A stretch of DNA of 64,000 nucleotides from Pseudomonas trivialis (lineage in GTDB: Bacteria > Pseudomonadota > Gammaproteobacteria > Pseudomonadales > Pseudomonadaceae). Position numbers and translations under genes: made by a program. The stretch is from contig NZ_JYLK01000006.1 of the NCBI RefSeq assembly GCF_001439805.1, forward strand, positions 62,001-126,000, written 5' to 3'. How positions within the stretch are numbered: the stretch's first letter is position 1; the number at the start of each line of letters is the position of its first letter. Below, piece by piece: positions 50,387 through 61,100 of the stretch. The notes below the pieces were generated by a model. That model was not told the origin of the DNA. It made no database searches and was given only the letters and a program-made list of their open reading frames with translations.

Positions 50387-51250
50387 TCAGGCTGCGCGTT
50401 CCTCCAGTAACCGCACGAAGCTGTTCAGGCTTTGGGACACGGTGCCGCGCCGCCAGATCAGCCAAGTGTTGAGCACGCGAAATCCGTCCTCCAGCGGCCA
50501 CACGCTCACCGCCGCAAACCCCGGCATGCTTTCGAGCATGCTGCGCGGCATCAGCGCCAGGCCCGCGCCGGCGCTGACGCAGGCCAGCATGCCGTGGTAC
50601 GACTCCATCTCGAAAATTTTGCCTGGCACCGCGCCATCGTGTGAGAACCAGCGCTCAAAGTGGTGCCGGTAGGAACAGTTCGAACGAAACGTATAGATAT
50701 TCTCGCCATTCACGTCCCGCCCCCGGCTGATCGGCGCGTGGTGCAGGGGCGCGATCACCACCATTTCCTCCTCGAACACCGCCACGCCTTCGAGGGTCGC
50801 GTGCAGCACCGGGCCATCGACGAACGCCGCCGCCAGCCGGCCCGACAGCACCCCTTCGATCATCGTGCCCGATGGCCCAGTGCTCAGGTCCAGCTCGACC
50901 TTGGCATGCCTCTGGTTGTAGGCCGCGAGCAACGCCGGGATGCGCACCGCCGCCGTGCTTTCCAGCGAGCCCAGCGCAAATGCACCCTGCGGCTCCTCCC
51001 CCGCCACCGTCGCTCGGGCTTCCTGCACCAGGTCGAGGATGCGCCGCGCGTAGCCGAGGAAATTCCAGCCAGCGGGCGACAGGCGCAGGCGGCTTTTCTC
51101 GCGGATAAACAACGCCACGCCCAGGTCCTGCTCCAGTTGCTTGATGCGCGTGGTCAGGTTCGACGGCACGCGATGAATCAGCTGCGCGGCCGCGCTGATA
51201 CTGCCCTGCTCGGCTACCGCCTTGAAAATTTCCAGTTGCACCAGATCCAC
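50387..51250 (-). CDS. LysR-family regulator divergent from sad
   Basis: 287-residue LysR regulator: helix-turn-helix in [31 protein letters not shown], then the effector domain. The GTG at 51250 has GGAG six bases upstream; a TTG four codons earlier overlaps that site. It is divergent from the Sad-type aldehyde dehydrogenase, the same pairing as E. coli yneJ-yneI, so it likely regulates that gene. Confidence 0.88.
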   Translation of the reverse strand: MDLVQLEIFKAVAEQGSISAAAQLIHRVPSNLTTRIKQLEQDLGVALFIREKSRLRLSPAGWNFLGYARRILDLVQEARATVAGEEPQGAFALGSLESTAAVRIPALLAAYNQRHAKVELDLSTGPSGTMIEGVLSGRLAAAFVDGPVLHATLEGVAVFEEEMVVIAPLHHAPISRGRDVNGENIYTFRSNCSYRHHFERWFSHDGAVPGKIFEMESYHGMLACVSAGAGLALMPRSMLESMPGFAAVSVWPLEDGFRVLNTWLIWRRGTVSQSLNSFVRLLEERAA

Positions 51251-51352
51251 ATCATTCTCCAATCGTGAATGTATTGCTCAATATTATTCACTTTCCAGAA
51301 AACATGCAGCCCCGTAGGCTGGCCTCATTCACTCATTCAGCCGGACGGTGCC

Positions 51353-52744
51353 ATGAACGCGATTTCCTCCCACACTCACGCCCTGTCGATCAATCCCGCC
51401 ACTGGCGAAACCATCGGCAGCTACCCGTACGAAACCCAGGCGCAACTGGATGCCGCGCTCGACCGTGCTAGCGCTGCCTTCCGCACCTGGCGCCGCCAGC
51501 CTGTGAGCCAGCGCGCCGAATTGCTGCTGGCCCTGGCCCGAGCCCTGCGCGAGCAAGCCGAAACCATGGCGCAGATGATCACCCGGGAAATGGGCAAACC
51601 CATCGCCCAGGCCCGCGCCGAAATCGAAAAATGTGCGCTGATGACCGAGTGGTACGCCGCCCACGGCCCGGCCATGCTCGCCTCGGAACCGACCCTGGTG
51701 GACAACGGCAGCGCGCGCATCGAATACCGCCCACTGGGCCCGATCCTTGCGGTGATGCCGTGGAACTTCCCGGTGTGGCAAGTGCTGCGCGGCGCCGTGC
51801 CGAGCCTGCTGGCCGGCAACACCTACGTGCTCAAACATGCGCCGAACGTGATGGGCAGCGCTTACCTGATCCAGCAGGCATTGCGCACAGCCGGTTTCGC
51901 CGACGGCTTGTTCGAAGTGATTAACGTGACCCAGGACGGCGTGTCCAACGCCATCGCCGACCCGCGCATCGCCGCTGTCACCCTCACCGGCAGCGTGCGC
52001 GCCGGCATGGCCATCGGCTCCCAGGCCGGTGCCGCACTGAAAAAGTGCGTGCTGGAACTGGGCGGCTCCGACCCTTTCATTGTGCTCAACGACGCCGACC
52101 TCGACGCCGCCGTGCAGGCCGCCCTCATCGGCCGCTTCCAGAACAGCGGCCAGGTCTGCGCCGCCGCCAAGCGCCTGATCATCGAAGAGGGCGTGGTCGA
52201 AACCTTCACCCAAAAATTCCTCGACGCCAGCCGCGCCCTGGTGATGGGCGACCCGACATCCGCCGCCACCTACATCGGCCCCATGGCGCGCTTCGACCTG
52301 CGCGACGAGCTGCACGGCCAGGTTCAGGCCACGCTGGCCGAGGGCGCGACCCTGCTGCTGGGCGGCGACAAAATCGACGGCGCCGGCAACTACTACGCGC
52401 CGACCGTCCTGGCCGACGTCACCGACCAGATGACCTCATTCAAACAGGAACTGTTCGGCCCGGTGGCCTCAATCATCACCGCCCGCGACGCCGAGCATGC
52501 CGTGGCGCTGGCCAACGACAGCGAGTTCGGCCTCACGGCAAGCATCTTCACCCGCGACGCGGCCAAGGCACGGGCGATCACCGATGAGCTGGAAACCGGC
52601 GGTGTGTTCGTCAACGCGTTCAGCGTCTCCGACCCCCGCGTGGCATTTGGCGGGGTGAAGAAAAGCGGGTTCGGCCGCGAGCTGTCGCACTTTGGCGTGC
52701 GCGAGTTCTGCAACGCACGGACCGTGTGGCTGGATCGCAAGTAA
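51353..52744 (+). CDS. sad: NAD-dependent succinate-semialdehyde dehydrogenase, Sad/YneI type
   Basis: Oxidises succinate semialdehyde to succinate in GABA and putrescine breakdown. 463 residues, against 462 for E. coli Sad, with close agreement through IEYRPLGPILAVMPWNFP, LKKCVLELGGSDPFIV and the catalytic NSGQVCAAAKR. It belongs to the shorter Sad branch, not GabD. The ATG at 51353 gives the family start (SINPATGE); an upstream ATG overlaps the LysR promoter region. Confidence 0.92.
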   Translation: MNAISSHTHALSINPATGETIGSYPYETQAQLDAALDRASAAFRTWRRQPVSQRAELLLALARALREQAETMAQMITREMGKPIAQARAEIEKCALMTEWYAAHGPAMLASEPTLVDNGSARIEYRPLGPILAVMPWNFPVWQVLRGAVPSLLAGNTYVLKHAPNVMGSAYLIQQALRTAGFADGLFEVINVTQDGVSNAIADPRIAAVTLTGSVRAGMAIGSQAGAALKKCVLELGGSDPFIVLNDADLDAAVQAALIGRFQNSGQVCAAAKRLIIEEGVVETFTQKFLDASRALVMGDPTSAATYIGPMARFDLRDELHGQVQATLAEGATLLLGGDKIDGAGNYYAPTVLADVTDQMTSFKQELFGPVASIITARDAEHAVALANDSEFGLTASIFTRDAAKARAITDELETGGVFVNAFSVSDPRVAFGGVKKSGFGRELSHFGVREFCNARTVWLDRK

Positions 52745-52756
52745 CCGCACATCACC

Positions 52757-53062
52757 TCAAGACCGGCAATGGCGCCTCACACACTGCACCAGCCCATCCA
52801 GCGCCTGGGACTTGACCGGCGCGAGCACACACACCGTGTGCTCGCGGTCTTCCTCCGTGACGGTCAGGGTGTAATGCACCTGGCCCGGCTTACCGGACTC
52901 CGGAACCTTGCTTTGCGGCAACTTGAAGAAGTCCGCCGCCTGGATCAGTTGGCGCAGCTCCTGCTGATCCGGCTCGGGCAGCGTAGCCAGCTCGACGCTG
53001 CGAGGTTTGGCCAGGCCCGGAAAAAATGCCAGGCCGCCGTTTTCCTTGATCGAAATTCGCAT
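52757..53062 (-). CDS. Emfourin, protealysin-type protease inhibitor
   Basis: 101-residue cytoplasmic protein beginning MRISIKENGGLAFFPGL, with a helix (PEPDQQELRQLIQAADFF) and YTLTVTEEDREHTV strands typical of emfourin, which binds and blocks protealysin-like M4 peptidases. It lies 28 bases after the M4 protease gene on the same strand, the standard pairing, so protease and inhibitor are made together. Confidence 0.88.
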   Translation of the reverse strand: MRISIKENGGLAFFPGLAKPRSVELATLPEPDQQELRQLIQAADFFKLPQSKVPESGKPGQVHYTLTVTEEDREHTVCVLAPVKSQALDGLVQCVRRHCRS

Positions 53063-53090
53063 GGCTGTTCCTCACCGCCCAGGCGGTTTG

Positions 53091-54152
53091 TCAGACGTTG
53101 ATACCCACCGCGTTCCAGCCTGCCTTGACGGCCTTCTGCTCGTCCTTGTTGGCGCCGTACAGGCGGCCGGCCACATCATAGGTGATGCGCGCAAAACGCA
53201 GAAACCCCGAGTTCGGCCGCAGCCGTGCGTCGCGCAAGGCGTCGTACCAGATGCGGCCGGCACGCTCCCAGGCAAACCCGCCGATCTTCGTCGCGACCTG
53301 ATAGAACGCATGGTTGGGAATACCCGAATTGATGTGCACGCCGCCATTGTCGTCGTAGGTATGCACAAAGTCATCCATATGCCCGGGCTGCGGGTCCTTG
53401 CCCAACAGGGCGTCATCAAACGCGGTGCCCGGTGCTTTCATCGAGCGCAGCGCCGTGCCCTTGATCTTTTTGGTGAACAGCCCCTTGCCGATCAACCAGT
53501 CGGCGTCCTCGGCCTTCTGCTTCAACGCATACTGCTTGATCAGCGAGCCGAACACGTCCGACAGCGACTCGTTCAACGCACCGGACTGGTTGAAGTACAT
53601 CAGCTTGGCTTCGTCCTCGGTGACGCCGTGGGCCAACTCATGGCCGATCACGTCGAGCGCAATAGTGAAGCGGTTGAACAACTGCTGATCGCCATCGCCG
53701 AACACCATCTGGGTCGAGTTCCAGAACGCATTGTTATAGGCCTGGCCAAAGTGAACGGTGGCGTCCAGCGCCATGCCGGCATCGTCGATGGAGTTGCGGT
53801 CGAACACCTCGTCGAAAAAATCGAAGGTCGCGCCCAGACCGTCGTAGGCCTCGTCCACCGCTTCGTCGCCGCTGGCGGGCTGCCCTTCACTGCGGATCAG
53901 CTTGCCCGGCAGGGTGTCGGTGCCTGCGGCGCTGTAGATGGAGCGGCGTTTTTCAGCAGCCATGGCCAGGGCCATGTGTGCGGTGCCCTTGGCGGGCACG
54001 GCCAGCATGCGCAGCGAGCGGAACGTGCTGTCCTTGGCGCGCGTGCGCAGCGCGATTTCACGCTGGGTTTTATCACCGTGACGGGCGATCTGATCGAGCA
54101 TGTACGGCGGGATCAGGCAAAAGATCGGATTGCGGGGATGGCGAATACACAT
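53091..54152 (-). CDS. Protealysin-like M4 metallopeptidase
   Basis: 353-residue thermolysin-family zinc protease. The short propeptide (about 50 residues, with IPPYMLDQIARHGD) and lack of a signal peptide are the protealysin layout. Zinc ligands are HELAH (171-175) and Glu195 in NESLSD, with a later catalytic His in HINSGIPNHAFY. Family members leave the cell by an unknown route or act inside. Emfourin follows in the operon, and a NUC1 nuclease is divergent 133 bases away. Confidence 0.92.
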   Translation of the reverse strand: MCIRHPRNPIFCLIPPYMLDQIARHGDKTQREIALRTRAKDSTFRSLRMLAVPAKGTAHMALAMAAEKRRSIYSAAGTDTLPGKLIRSEGQPASGDEAVDEAYDGLGATFDFFDEVFDRNSIDDAGMALDATVHFGQAYNNAFWNSTQMVFGDGDQQLFNRFTIALDVIGHELAHGVTEDEAKLMYFNQSGALNESLSDVFGSLIKQYALKQKAEDADWLIGKGLFTKKIKGTALRSMKAPGTAFDDALLGKDPQPGHMDDFVHTYDDNGGVHINSGIPNHAFYQVATKIGGFAWERAGRIWYDALRDARLRPNSGFLRFARITYDVAGRLYGANKDEQKAVKAGWNAVGINV

Positions 54153-54285
54153 AAGCGGGTCCCTTTTGACGTGTGGTGAACTCCAAATAACCGTTTCAGC
54201 ATAGTCCTGCCGACGAAACCTGGCCTAAATTGTCATGAACCTGTGTTGCAGTCGTATTTATTCCCAGGCCCGCAAGGAGCAGTCC

Positions 54286-55215
54286 ATGCCACCCCGCACC
54301 CGCAAAATCGACCTGTCACACCGTCCCCGCCTTGGCGATCTGCGCCCGCTGGTCACGGCCAGCCCTTCCCTGCTGCAGGCGCGGGCGGCAATCCCACGCA
54401 TCACTGCCGCCAGGGACCTGAAAAACCGCACCGGCTATGCCGAGGATTTTCTTGGCGGCTTCGAAGTGCCCTGGCCCACGGTTGACCAGGCCCTGGCCGA
54501 TGATGTGCAGCCAAAGCGGCTGGACTACACGCATTTTTCCATCACGATGTCGCGCTCCAGGCGCCTGGCGTTCTGCGTCGGGGTCAATATCGACGGCGCG
54601 CACCACGTGGACATCGTGCGCAGCAACGACACCTGGGCCTACGACGGCCGCTTGCCCGTCGAGGCCCAGGTCGGTGAGGAACTCTACGCCGGCAATGGCC
54701 TGGACCGTGGCCACCTGGTGCGACGCCAGGACCCCAACTGGGGCGCCGAGGCCGGCACCGCCAACGTCGACACCTTCCATTTCACCAACTGCTCGCCGCA
54801 GATGAGCGGTTTCAACCAGAAGACCTGGCTGGAACTCGAAGACTATATCCTCGACAACACCCAGCGCTGGAAAGCCCGGGCCACGGTGTTTACCGGCCCG
54901 GTGTTCGGCGAAGACGACCGCCTTTACCGGGGCATCCGGATTCCCAAGGCTTTCTGGAAAGTCGTCGCCTACCTCAGCGACGATGGCAAGCCCTCAGCCA
55001 GCGCATACATGATCGACCAGAGCCGCGAACTGGGCCAGCTCGACCTGGTGTTCGGCCAACTGCGGACCTACCAGCGCAGCGTGCTTCAGATAGAACATTT
55101 GACCGGCGTTCGCTTCGGCAACCTGGCCGATTACGACGGTTTCAGCAACGAAGAACGCGCCACAGGCACACGCATTGAAGCGCTGATTCGCGGCCCGGAA
55201 GATATTCGTCTGTGA
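54286..55215 (+). CDS. DNA/RNA non-specific endonuclease (NUC1/EndoG family)
   Basis: 309-residue beta-beta-alpha-metal nuclease. The catalytic motif is DRGHL (His143), followed by FTNCSPQ with Asn168 and FNQKTWLELE with Asn177, the metal-binding positions of the family. There is no signal peptide; the first 60 residues are basic and unassigned. ATG 54286 follows AAGGAG. Divergent from the M4 protease. Cellular role unknown: secreted nutrient enzyme, killing factor or protease-controlled nuclease are all possible. Confidence 0.88.
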   Translation: MPPRTRKIDLSHRPRLGDLRPLVTASPSLLQARAAIPRITAARDLKNRTGYAEDFLGGFEVPWPTVDQALADDVQPKRLDYTHFSITMSRSRRLAFCVGVNIDGAHHVDIVRSNDTWAYDGRLPVEAQVGEELYAGNGLDRGHLVRRQDPNWGAEAGTANVDTFHFTNCSPQMSGFNQKTWLELEDYILDNTQRWKARATVFTGPVFGEDDRLYRGIRIPKAFWKVVAYLSDDGKPSASAYMIDQSRELGQLDLVFGQLRTYQRSVLQIEHLTGVRFGNLADYDGFSNEERATGTRIEALIRGPEDIRL

Positions 55216-55239
55216 TGCACCGCCGATAGCGCACCTGCC

Positions 55240-55283
55240 CTGTGGCCAGCAGGCTTGCCACAGGGCAAACCCGCTCGCCACAA
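55240..55283. repeat. REP-type palindrome pair
   Basis: CTGTGGC-cagcaggctt-GCCACAG followed at once by a truncated inverted partner (AAACCCGCTCGCCACA) between the nuclease and transporter genes. Confidence 0.65.
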
Positions 55284-55412
55284 TGGAAGCGGTCTGCTGT
55301 TGAGAGCAGCCGCCCATCTTCCCGCCCACCCCGCCATGCACTACCATACCGCGCCGTTTCCCGGACGGGACTCATTGGGGTTTCGCCAACGGTTCAAACG
55401 GAGATTGCCCCC

Positions 55413-56426
55413 ATGCTGCCACGCGTTACCGCCTTGATGATCGGCCTCGGGCTGTCCGCCGCAGAGGCGCACGCCGCGCCGACCCACTATCCGTTGACCC
55501 TGGAAAACTGCGGCAGCCACATCAGCTTCGCCCAGGCTCCCGCACGCAGCGTGACCATCGGCCAGGCTGCCACCGAAATGCTCTATGCCCTGGGCGTGGG
55601 TAACAACGTGGTCGGCACCTCGCTGTGGTTCAACAACGTGCTGGCGCAGTACAAAACCCTCAACGATGGCATCGAGCGCCTGGCCAACAACGAGCCGAGC
55701 TTCGAATCCGTCATCGCCAAGCGCCCGCAGCTGGTGGCCGCCGAGCTGGAATGGGTGGTCGGCGCGCAAGGCGTGGTAGGCACCCGCGAGCAGTTTCATG
55801 AACTGAACATCCCCACCTACCTGCTGCCGTCGGACTGCGAAGGCAAAGATAATCGGGTGGGCGCCGACGGCACGCGGCTGGAGCCGTTTCGCATCGACAC
55901 GATCTACAAGAGCATCAGCCAGTTGGCCGAGATCTTCGATGTGCAGGCGCGCGGTCAACAGCTCAACGACGAACTCAAGGCACGCCTGGCCAAATCCGTC
56001 GCCACCGCGCAAGGCAAAGGCTTGAAGCAGGCCAGCGCGCTGGTGTGGTTCTCCAGCGCCGAGATGGCCAGCGATCCCTACGTGGCCGGCCACAAGGGCA
56101 TTCCCGAATTCATGCTGCACACCCTGGGCCTGTCCAACGTGGTGCAGTCCGATGAAGAGTGGCCCGCCGTCGGCTGGGAAACCATCGCCAAGGCCAACCC
56201 GACCTTTCTGGTGATCGCGCGCATGGACCGGCGCCGCTACCCCGCCGACGACCACCAACAGAAACTTGCCTTCCTGCGCAGCGACCCGGTGACCCGCAAC
56301 ATGGACGCCGTCAAACACAACCGCATCATCGTCCTCGACGCCCTGGCGCTGCAGGCCAGCATCCGCATGTTCGACGGCCTGGAACAACTGGCCGGCGCCA
56401 TCGACGGCTACGACCTGCCCCAATGA
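55413..56426 (+). CDS. ABC transporter substrate-binding protein (siderophore/B12 type)
   Basis: 337-residue periplasmic binding protein of the FepB/BtuF fold. Signal peptide ends near AHA (about residue 22), followed by ITFAQAPARSVTIGQAATEML-like start of the class III fold and a late VQSDEEWPAVGWETI segment. ATG 55413 follows CGGAG. It overlaps the permease start by 4 bases. The ligand, iron chelate, haem or cobalamin, is not determinable; no TonB receptor is in the window. Confidence 0.88.
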   Translation: MLPRVTALMIGLGLSAAEAHAAPTHYPLTLENCGSHISFAQAPARSVTIGQAATEMLYALGVGNNVVGTSLWFNNVLAQYKTLNDGIERLANNEPSFESVIAKRPQLVAAELEWVVGAQGVVGTREQFHELNIPTYLLPSDCEGKDNRVGADGTRLEPFRIDTIYKSISQLAEIFDVQARGQQLNDELKARLAKSVATAQGKGLKQASALVWFSSAEMASDPYVAGHKGIPEFMLHTLGLSNVVQSDEEWPAVGWETIAKANPTFLVIARMDRRRYPADDHQQKLAFLRSDPVTRNMDAVKHNRIIVLDALALQASIRMFDGLEQLAGAIDGYDLPQ

Positions 56427-57427
56427 TGCGCACGCTGCTCGCCCTCACGTTGCTGCTGATCGCCCTGCTCGCCGGGGTGGCCATCGGCGAAACCGCCATC
56501 GCGCCGCAAGTGGTGCTCAAGGTGCTGGCCAATAAACTGTGGGCGGCTGGCTACGTGCTCGACCCCATCGACGAGGGCGTGGTGTGGAATTACCGCCTCA
56601 CCCGCGCGCTGGTGGCCGCCGCCTGCGGGGCCGGGCTGGCGACCTGCGGGGTGATCCTGCAGTCGTTGCTGCGCAACCCGTTGGCCGACCCGTACCTGCT
56701 GGGCATCAGCGCCGGCGCCTCCACCGGCGCGGTGCTGGTCGCCCTGATCGGCGTGGGCGGCGGGCTGATCTCGTTGTCGGCGGGAGCATTCGTCGGCGCC
56801 ATGGCCGCCTTCGCGCTGGTGACCTTGCTGGCGCGGGCCAGTGGCTCGGCGCGCGGCACCGGGCAGATCATCCTCGCGGGCATCGCCGGCTCCCAGCTGT
56901 TCAACGCGCTCACCGCGTTCCTGATCACCAAATCGGCCAGCTCCGAACAGGCGCGCGGCATCATGTTCTGGCTGCTCGGCAACCTCAGCGGCGTGCGCTG
57001 GCCATCGGTGTGGCTGGCCGTGCCGGTGGCGGTCGCTGGCCTGATCGTGTGCCTGTGGCACCGTCGCGCACTGGATGCGTTTACCTTCGGCAGCGACTCG
57101 GCGGCGTCCCTCGGCATTCCGGTGCGCCGCGTGCAATGCGTGCTGGTGGGCTGCGCCGCGCTGGTGACGGCGGTGATGGTGTCGATTGTCGGCGCCATCG
57201 GCTTTGTCGGCCTGGTGATTCCCCACGCCGTGCGCCTGCTGCTCGGCACCGCGCATTCGCGGCTGCTGCCGGCCAGCGCTCTGGGCGGCGCGCTGTTTCT
57301 GATCGCGGCGGACGTGCTCTCGCGCAGCCTGATCAAGGGTCAGGTGATTCCGGTCGGAGTCGTCACCGCGCTGGTTGGCGCACCGGTGTTCGCGTTGATC
57401 CTGATCGGCCGGAGAAACGCGCGATGA
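56423..57427 (+). CDS. ABC transporter permease, FecCD family
   Basis: 334-residue inner-membrane permease with about nine to ten membrane segments. Family motifs include NYRLTRALVAAACGAGLATCGVILQ, NPLADPYLLGISAGAS and the cytoplasmic FVGLVIPHAVRLLLG loop. The start is fixed by the ATGATG junction at the end of the binding-protein gene. Confidence 0.93.
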   Translation: MMRTLLALTLLLIALLAGVAIGETAIAPQVVLKVLANKLWAAGYVLDPIDEGVVWNYRLTRALVAAACGAGLATCGVILQSLLRNPLADPYLLGISAGASTGAVLVALIGVGGGLISLSAGAFVGAMAAFALVTLLARASGSARGTGQIILAGIAGSQLFNALTAFLITKSASSEQARGIMFWLLGNLSGVRWPSVWLAVPVAVAGLIVCLWHRRALDAFTFGSDSAASLGIPVRRVQCVLVGCAALVTAVMVSIVGAIGFVGLVIPHAVRLLLGTAHSRLLPASALGGALFLIAADVLSRSLIKGQVIPVGVVTALVGAPVFALILIGRRNAR

Positions 57428-58188
57428 GCGTATTGAGCTGCAGCGGCCTGAGCTTCAAGGTGCGTGATGCGCAGTTGCTGCACGATATTCACCTGGAGGT
57501 GCAGGCGGGGGAAACCCTGGGCATCGTCGGGCCGAACGGCTCCGGCAAATCCACCCTGCTCAAGCTGCTGGCCGGCTTGCGCACGCCCGCCAGCGGCGAC
57601 GTGCGCCTGGGCGGCAAGCGTCTGGGCAGCTTGTCGCGCCGCGTCATTGCGCAGCAACTGGCGGTGGTGGAACAACAGGCCGACACCGACGATGCCATCG
57701 GCGTGTTCGACGCCGTGGCCCTGGGCCGCACGCCCTGGCTGTCGGCGCTGAGCCCCTGGTCCCGCGAGGACGAGGCCATCGTGCACCAGGCTTTGCACGA
57801 CGTGGACGCCACCCACCTCAGCCAGCGTGCCTGGCGCAGCCTCTCCGGCGGCGAGCGCCAGCGCGTGCATATCGCCCGTGCGCTGGCGCAACGGCCACAG
57901 ATTCTGCTGCTGGATGAGCCGACCAATCACCTCGACATCCAGCACCAACTGACGATCCTCAAAGGCGTGCAGGCGTTACCGGTGACCACCCTGATTGCCT
58001 TGCACGACCTCAACCAGGCGCTGACCTGCGACCGCCTCGCCGTGCTGGATCGCGGACGGCTGGTGGCGCTGGGCAAACCGCTGGAGGTGCTCACGCCACA
58101 GCGGTTGCAGGACACCTTCGGCGTGCAGGGCCATTACCTGACCGACCCGTTCGACGGCGCGCAGATCCTGCGCCTGCGCTCAAGCTGA
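57424..58188 (+). CDS. ABC transporter ATP-binding protein (FepC/BtuD type)
   Basis: 254-residue ATPase with Walker A GPNGSGKST (about residues 38-46), signature LSGGERQRV, Walker B LLLDEPTNHLD and the switch His in LHDLNQAL. It overlaps the permease by 4 bases and its 3' end overlaps the convergent kinase gene by 9 bases. Completes a three-gene importer. Confidence 0.95.
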   Translation: MSVLSCSGLSFKVRDAQLLHDIHLEVQAGETLGIVGPNGSGKSTLLKLLAGLRTPASGDVRLGGKRLGSLSRRVIAQQLAVVEQQADTDDAIGVFDAVALGRTPWLSALSPWSREDEAIVHQALHDVDATHLSQRAWRSLSGGERQRVHIARALAQRPQILLLDEPTNHLDIQHQLTILKGVQALPVTTLIALHDLNQALTCDRLAVLDRGRLVALGKPLEVLTPQRLQDTFGVQGHYLTDPFDGAQILRLRSS

Positions 58189-61100
58189 ACCCTGCTTCAC
58201 ACAGGCCTTGCGCAAAATCTGCAGCAACTGGTGAATGGAATACGGCTTGTGCAGCAAGTCGAAGCCGTGGGTGCCTTGCTGCGCCAGCACATGGCTGTAG
58301 CCACTGGTGAGCACAATCGGCAACGCCGGCCACAACTGCTGGATCTCCTTGGCCAGTTCCAGGCCATTCATGCCCGGCATCATCACGTCCGAAAACACCA
58401 CGTCGAAATCCTCCGCGGCGTCGGTCAGACACTTGAGCGCCTGCTCGGCATTCACCGCCCAGGTCGCCTGGTAGCCCAGCTCTTCCAGCGCCTGGGTGGC
58501 GAAGGTGCCGACCTCGATATTGTCTTCCACTACCAGCACGCGGCCGCCCTGGCCGTCGGTGAGGAGCGCCGGCTCCAGCGGAACCTCGGGCTCCAGTGGT
58601 TGCGCGGTGACACGGGGCAGGTACAGGGTAAAGGTCGAGCCCTGGCCCATCTCGGTACTCACCCGTACTTCGCCGCCCGATTGCTTGGCAAAGCCGAACA
58701 CCTGGCTGAGGCCAAGCCCGGTGCCCTGCCCCACATTCTTGGTGGTAAAGAACGGCTCGAAAATCCGCTCCAGATGCTCAGGTCGGATGCCGCTGCCGGT
58801 GTCGCGCAGGGCGATGGCGACAAAGTCGCCTTGCACCTGCGCCTGGCCGCGCAGCGCAGGAAGGGTGTCGACCGCCGCCACGGCGATGGTCAAACGGCCA
58901 ACGCCCTTCATCGCATCCCGCGCGTTGACCGCCACATTCACCAGTGCCGAGTCGAACTGGCTGGAGTCGGCGTACACACAGCAGTCCTGGGGCGCCAGGT
59001 CGGTGCTGATCTGGATATGGGCGCCGCACAGCGACTCCATCATTTCCACCAGCGAGGTCACGCTCTGGCTGACATCGAAGGCCTGCGGCTTCAACGCCTG
59101 GCGACGTGCGAACGCAAGCAGCTGCCCGGTAAGACGCGCCGCGCGATTGACCGTGTCGGAGATGGCCGCCAGGTAACGGCTGCGCCTCACCTCCGGCAGT
59201 TCCGGACGTTCCAGCAAGTCAAGGGATGAGCGAATCACCGTCAGCAGGTTGTTGAAGTCGTGCGCCACGCCGCCAGTGAGCTGGCCCAGGGCCTCGAGCT
59301 TCTGCGCCTGGCGCAGTTGTTCTTCGGCCTTGCTGCGCTCTTCCATGGCCTCGGTGATGCGCTGTTCCAGGGTTTCGTTGAGCGCCTGCATGCCCAGCTC
59401 GACGCGCTTTTGATCGGTGATGTCCTGCACCAGGCCGAACAGTTTCTGGGTGCGGCCCTGAGCGTCGAGTTGCGGCGTACTGCGCGCCAGAATCCAGCGC
59501 ACCTGCTGGTCCTCGGCGCGGCGGATACGGCACTGGAAATCCCAGCCGGTGCCCTGCTCGGCCGCCCGTTTGAACGACGCTTCCACATCGGGCCGGTCTT
59601 CGGGCAACACGTGGGACATGAAGGTGTCGATGCCCCAGTGCTCGACCCGCTCGCTGTGGCCGAAAATCTGGTCATGGCGGGCAGCGCGCACCGAGCTGTC
59701 GGCGCCAATGTCCAGCTCCCATTCACCGATCTGCCCGGCGTCGATGGCCAGGCGCAGCCGCGCTTCACTTTCGCGCAACGCGGCCTCGCGCCGATTGCGC
59801 GCACGGGCCAACTGCGAGGTAACGCGCGAGATCAGGTCGCGCGCTGAAAACGGTTTGATCAGGTAGTCATCGGCGCCCGCCGCCAGGCCTTCGGCGCGAG
59901 CCTCTTCACCGGCACGGGCCGACAGCAGAATCACCGGGGTCGCCTGCAGGCGCGCGTCCTCACGCACCGCGCGCAACAGGCCAAAGCCATCGAGCACCGG
60001 CATCATCACGTCGGTAAGAATCAACTGCGGCAGGCACTCGCGCGCAACCTCCAGCGCCGCCTGCCCATCGGTCGCCGTCTCCACGCGCAGGCCTTCGGCT
60101 TGCAGCAGGCGCGCGACATAGGCACGCATGTCGGCGTTGTCATCGGCCAGCAGCACGCATTCTTCAAACGGTTCGGCGGCAGGCTCATCCTGCACCTGCG
60201 GCGCCGGCGCGTCGGGCAACCAGCCCATCGCTTCTTCGACAAAGGCGCTGACGTTGGTGGTGGAACCGTGCAGCAGCGCCGGGCTGTGCAGCGGTTTTGG
60301 CACATGGCGGCTGCCCAGCGGCAAGGTGATGGTGAAGGTGCTGCCCACTCCGACTTCACTGCTCACCGAAAGCCTGCCGCCCTGCAGGCGCACCAGCTCA
60401 TCCACCAGCGCCAGGCCGATGCCCGAGCCTTCAAACGAGCGGCCGGCGGGGTTGTCGATCTGGTGGAAACGTTCGAACAGGCGCGGCAGTTCATCGGCCG
60501 CAATGCCGGTGCCGGTGTCAGTGACACTGACCTGCGCACTCGCGCCATCGGCGCCGGGTTCGACGCTGACGCGGATCTGCCCGGCCAGGGTGAACTTGAA
60601 GGCGTTGGAGATGAGGTTCAGCACCACCTTTTCCCACATGTCCCGGTCGACGTAGGCCGTGTCTGGCAATGGCGTGGTGTCGATGATCAGCGCCAGGCCC
60701 GCACGCTCGCAGGCCGAGCGAAAATTCGAGGCGAGGTCGGCGGTCAATTCGGGCAGGTCCACCGGTTCGTAGGACGCCTGGGCGCGACCGGCCTCGATGC
60801 GCGAAAACTCCAGCAGCGAATTGACCAGCTTGAGCAGGCGCTGGCCGTTGCGATAGGCCAGGGTCACGCGCTCGCGCTCATCGGCAGGCAGCGCGTCGCC
60901 CAGGGCCAGCGATTGCTCCAGCGGCCCGAGCATCAGGGTCAGCGGCGTGCGGAATTCATGACTGATATTGGTAAAGAAGGTGGTCTTGGCCTGGTCGATG
61001 GCAGCCAGAGCATCGGCGCGCTGACGCTCGTAGGCCCGCGCCCGTACGGTGGCCAGCGCCGCCGAGAGCGCGGCGCCCAACAGCTCGAAAAAGCCGCGGT

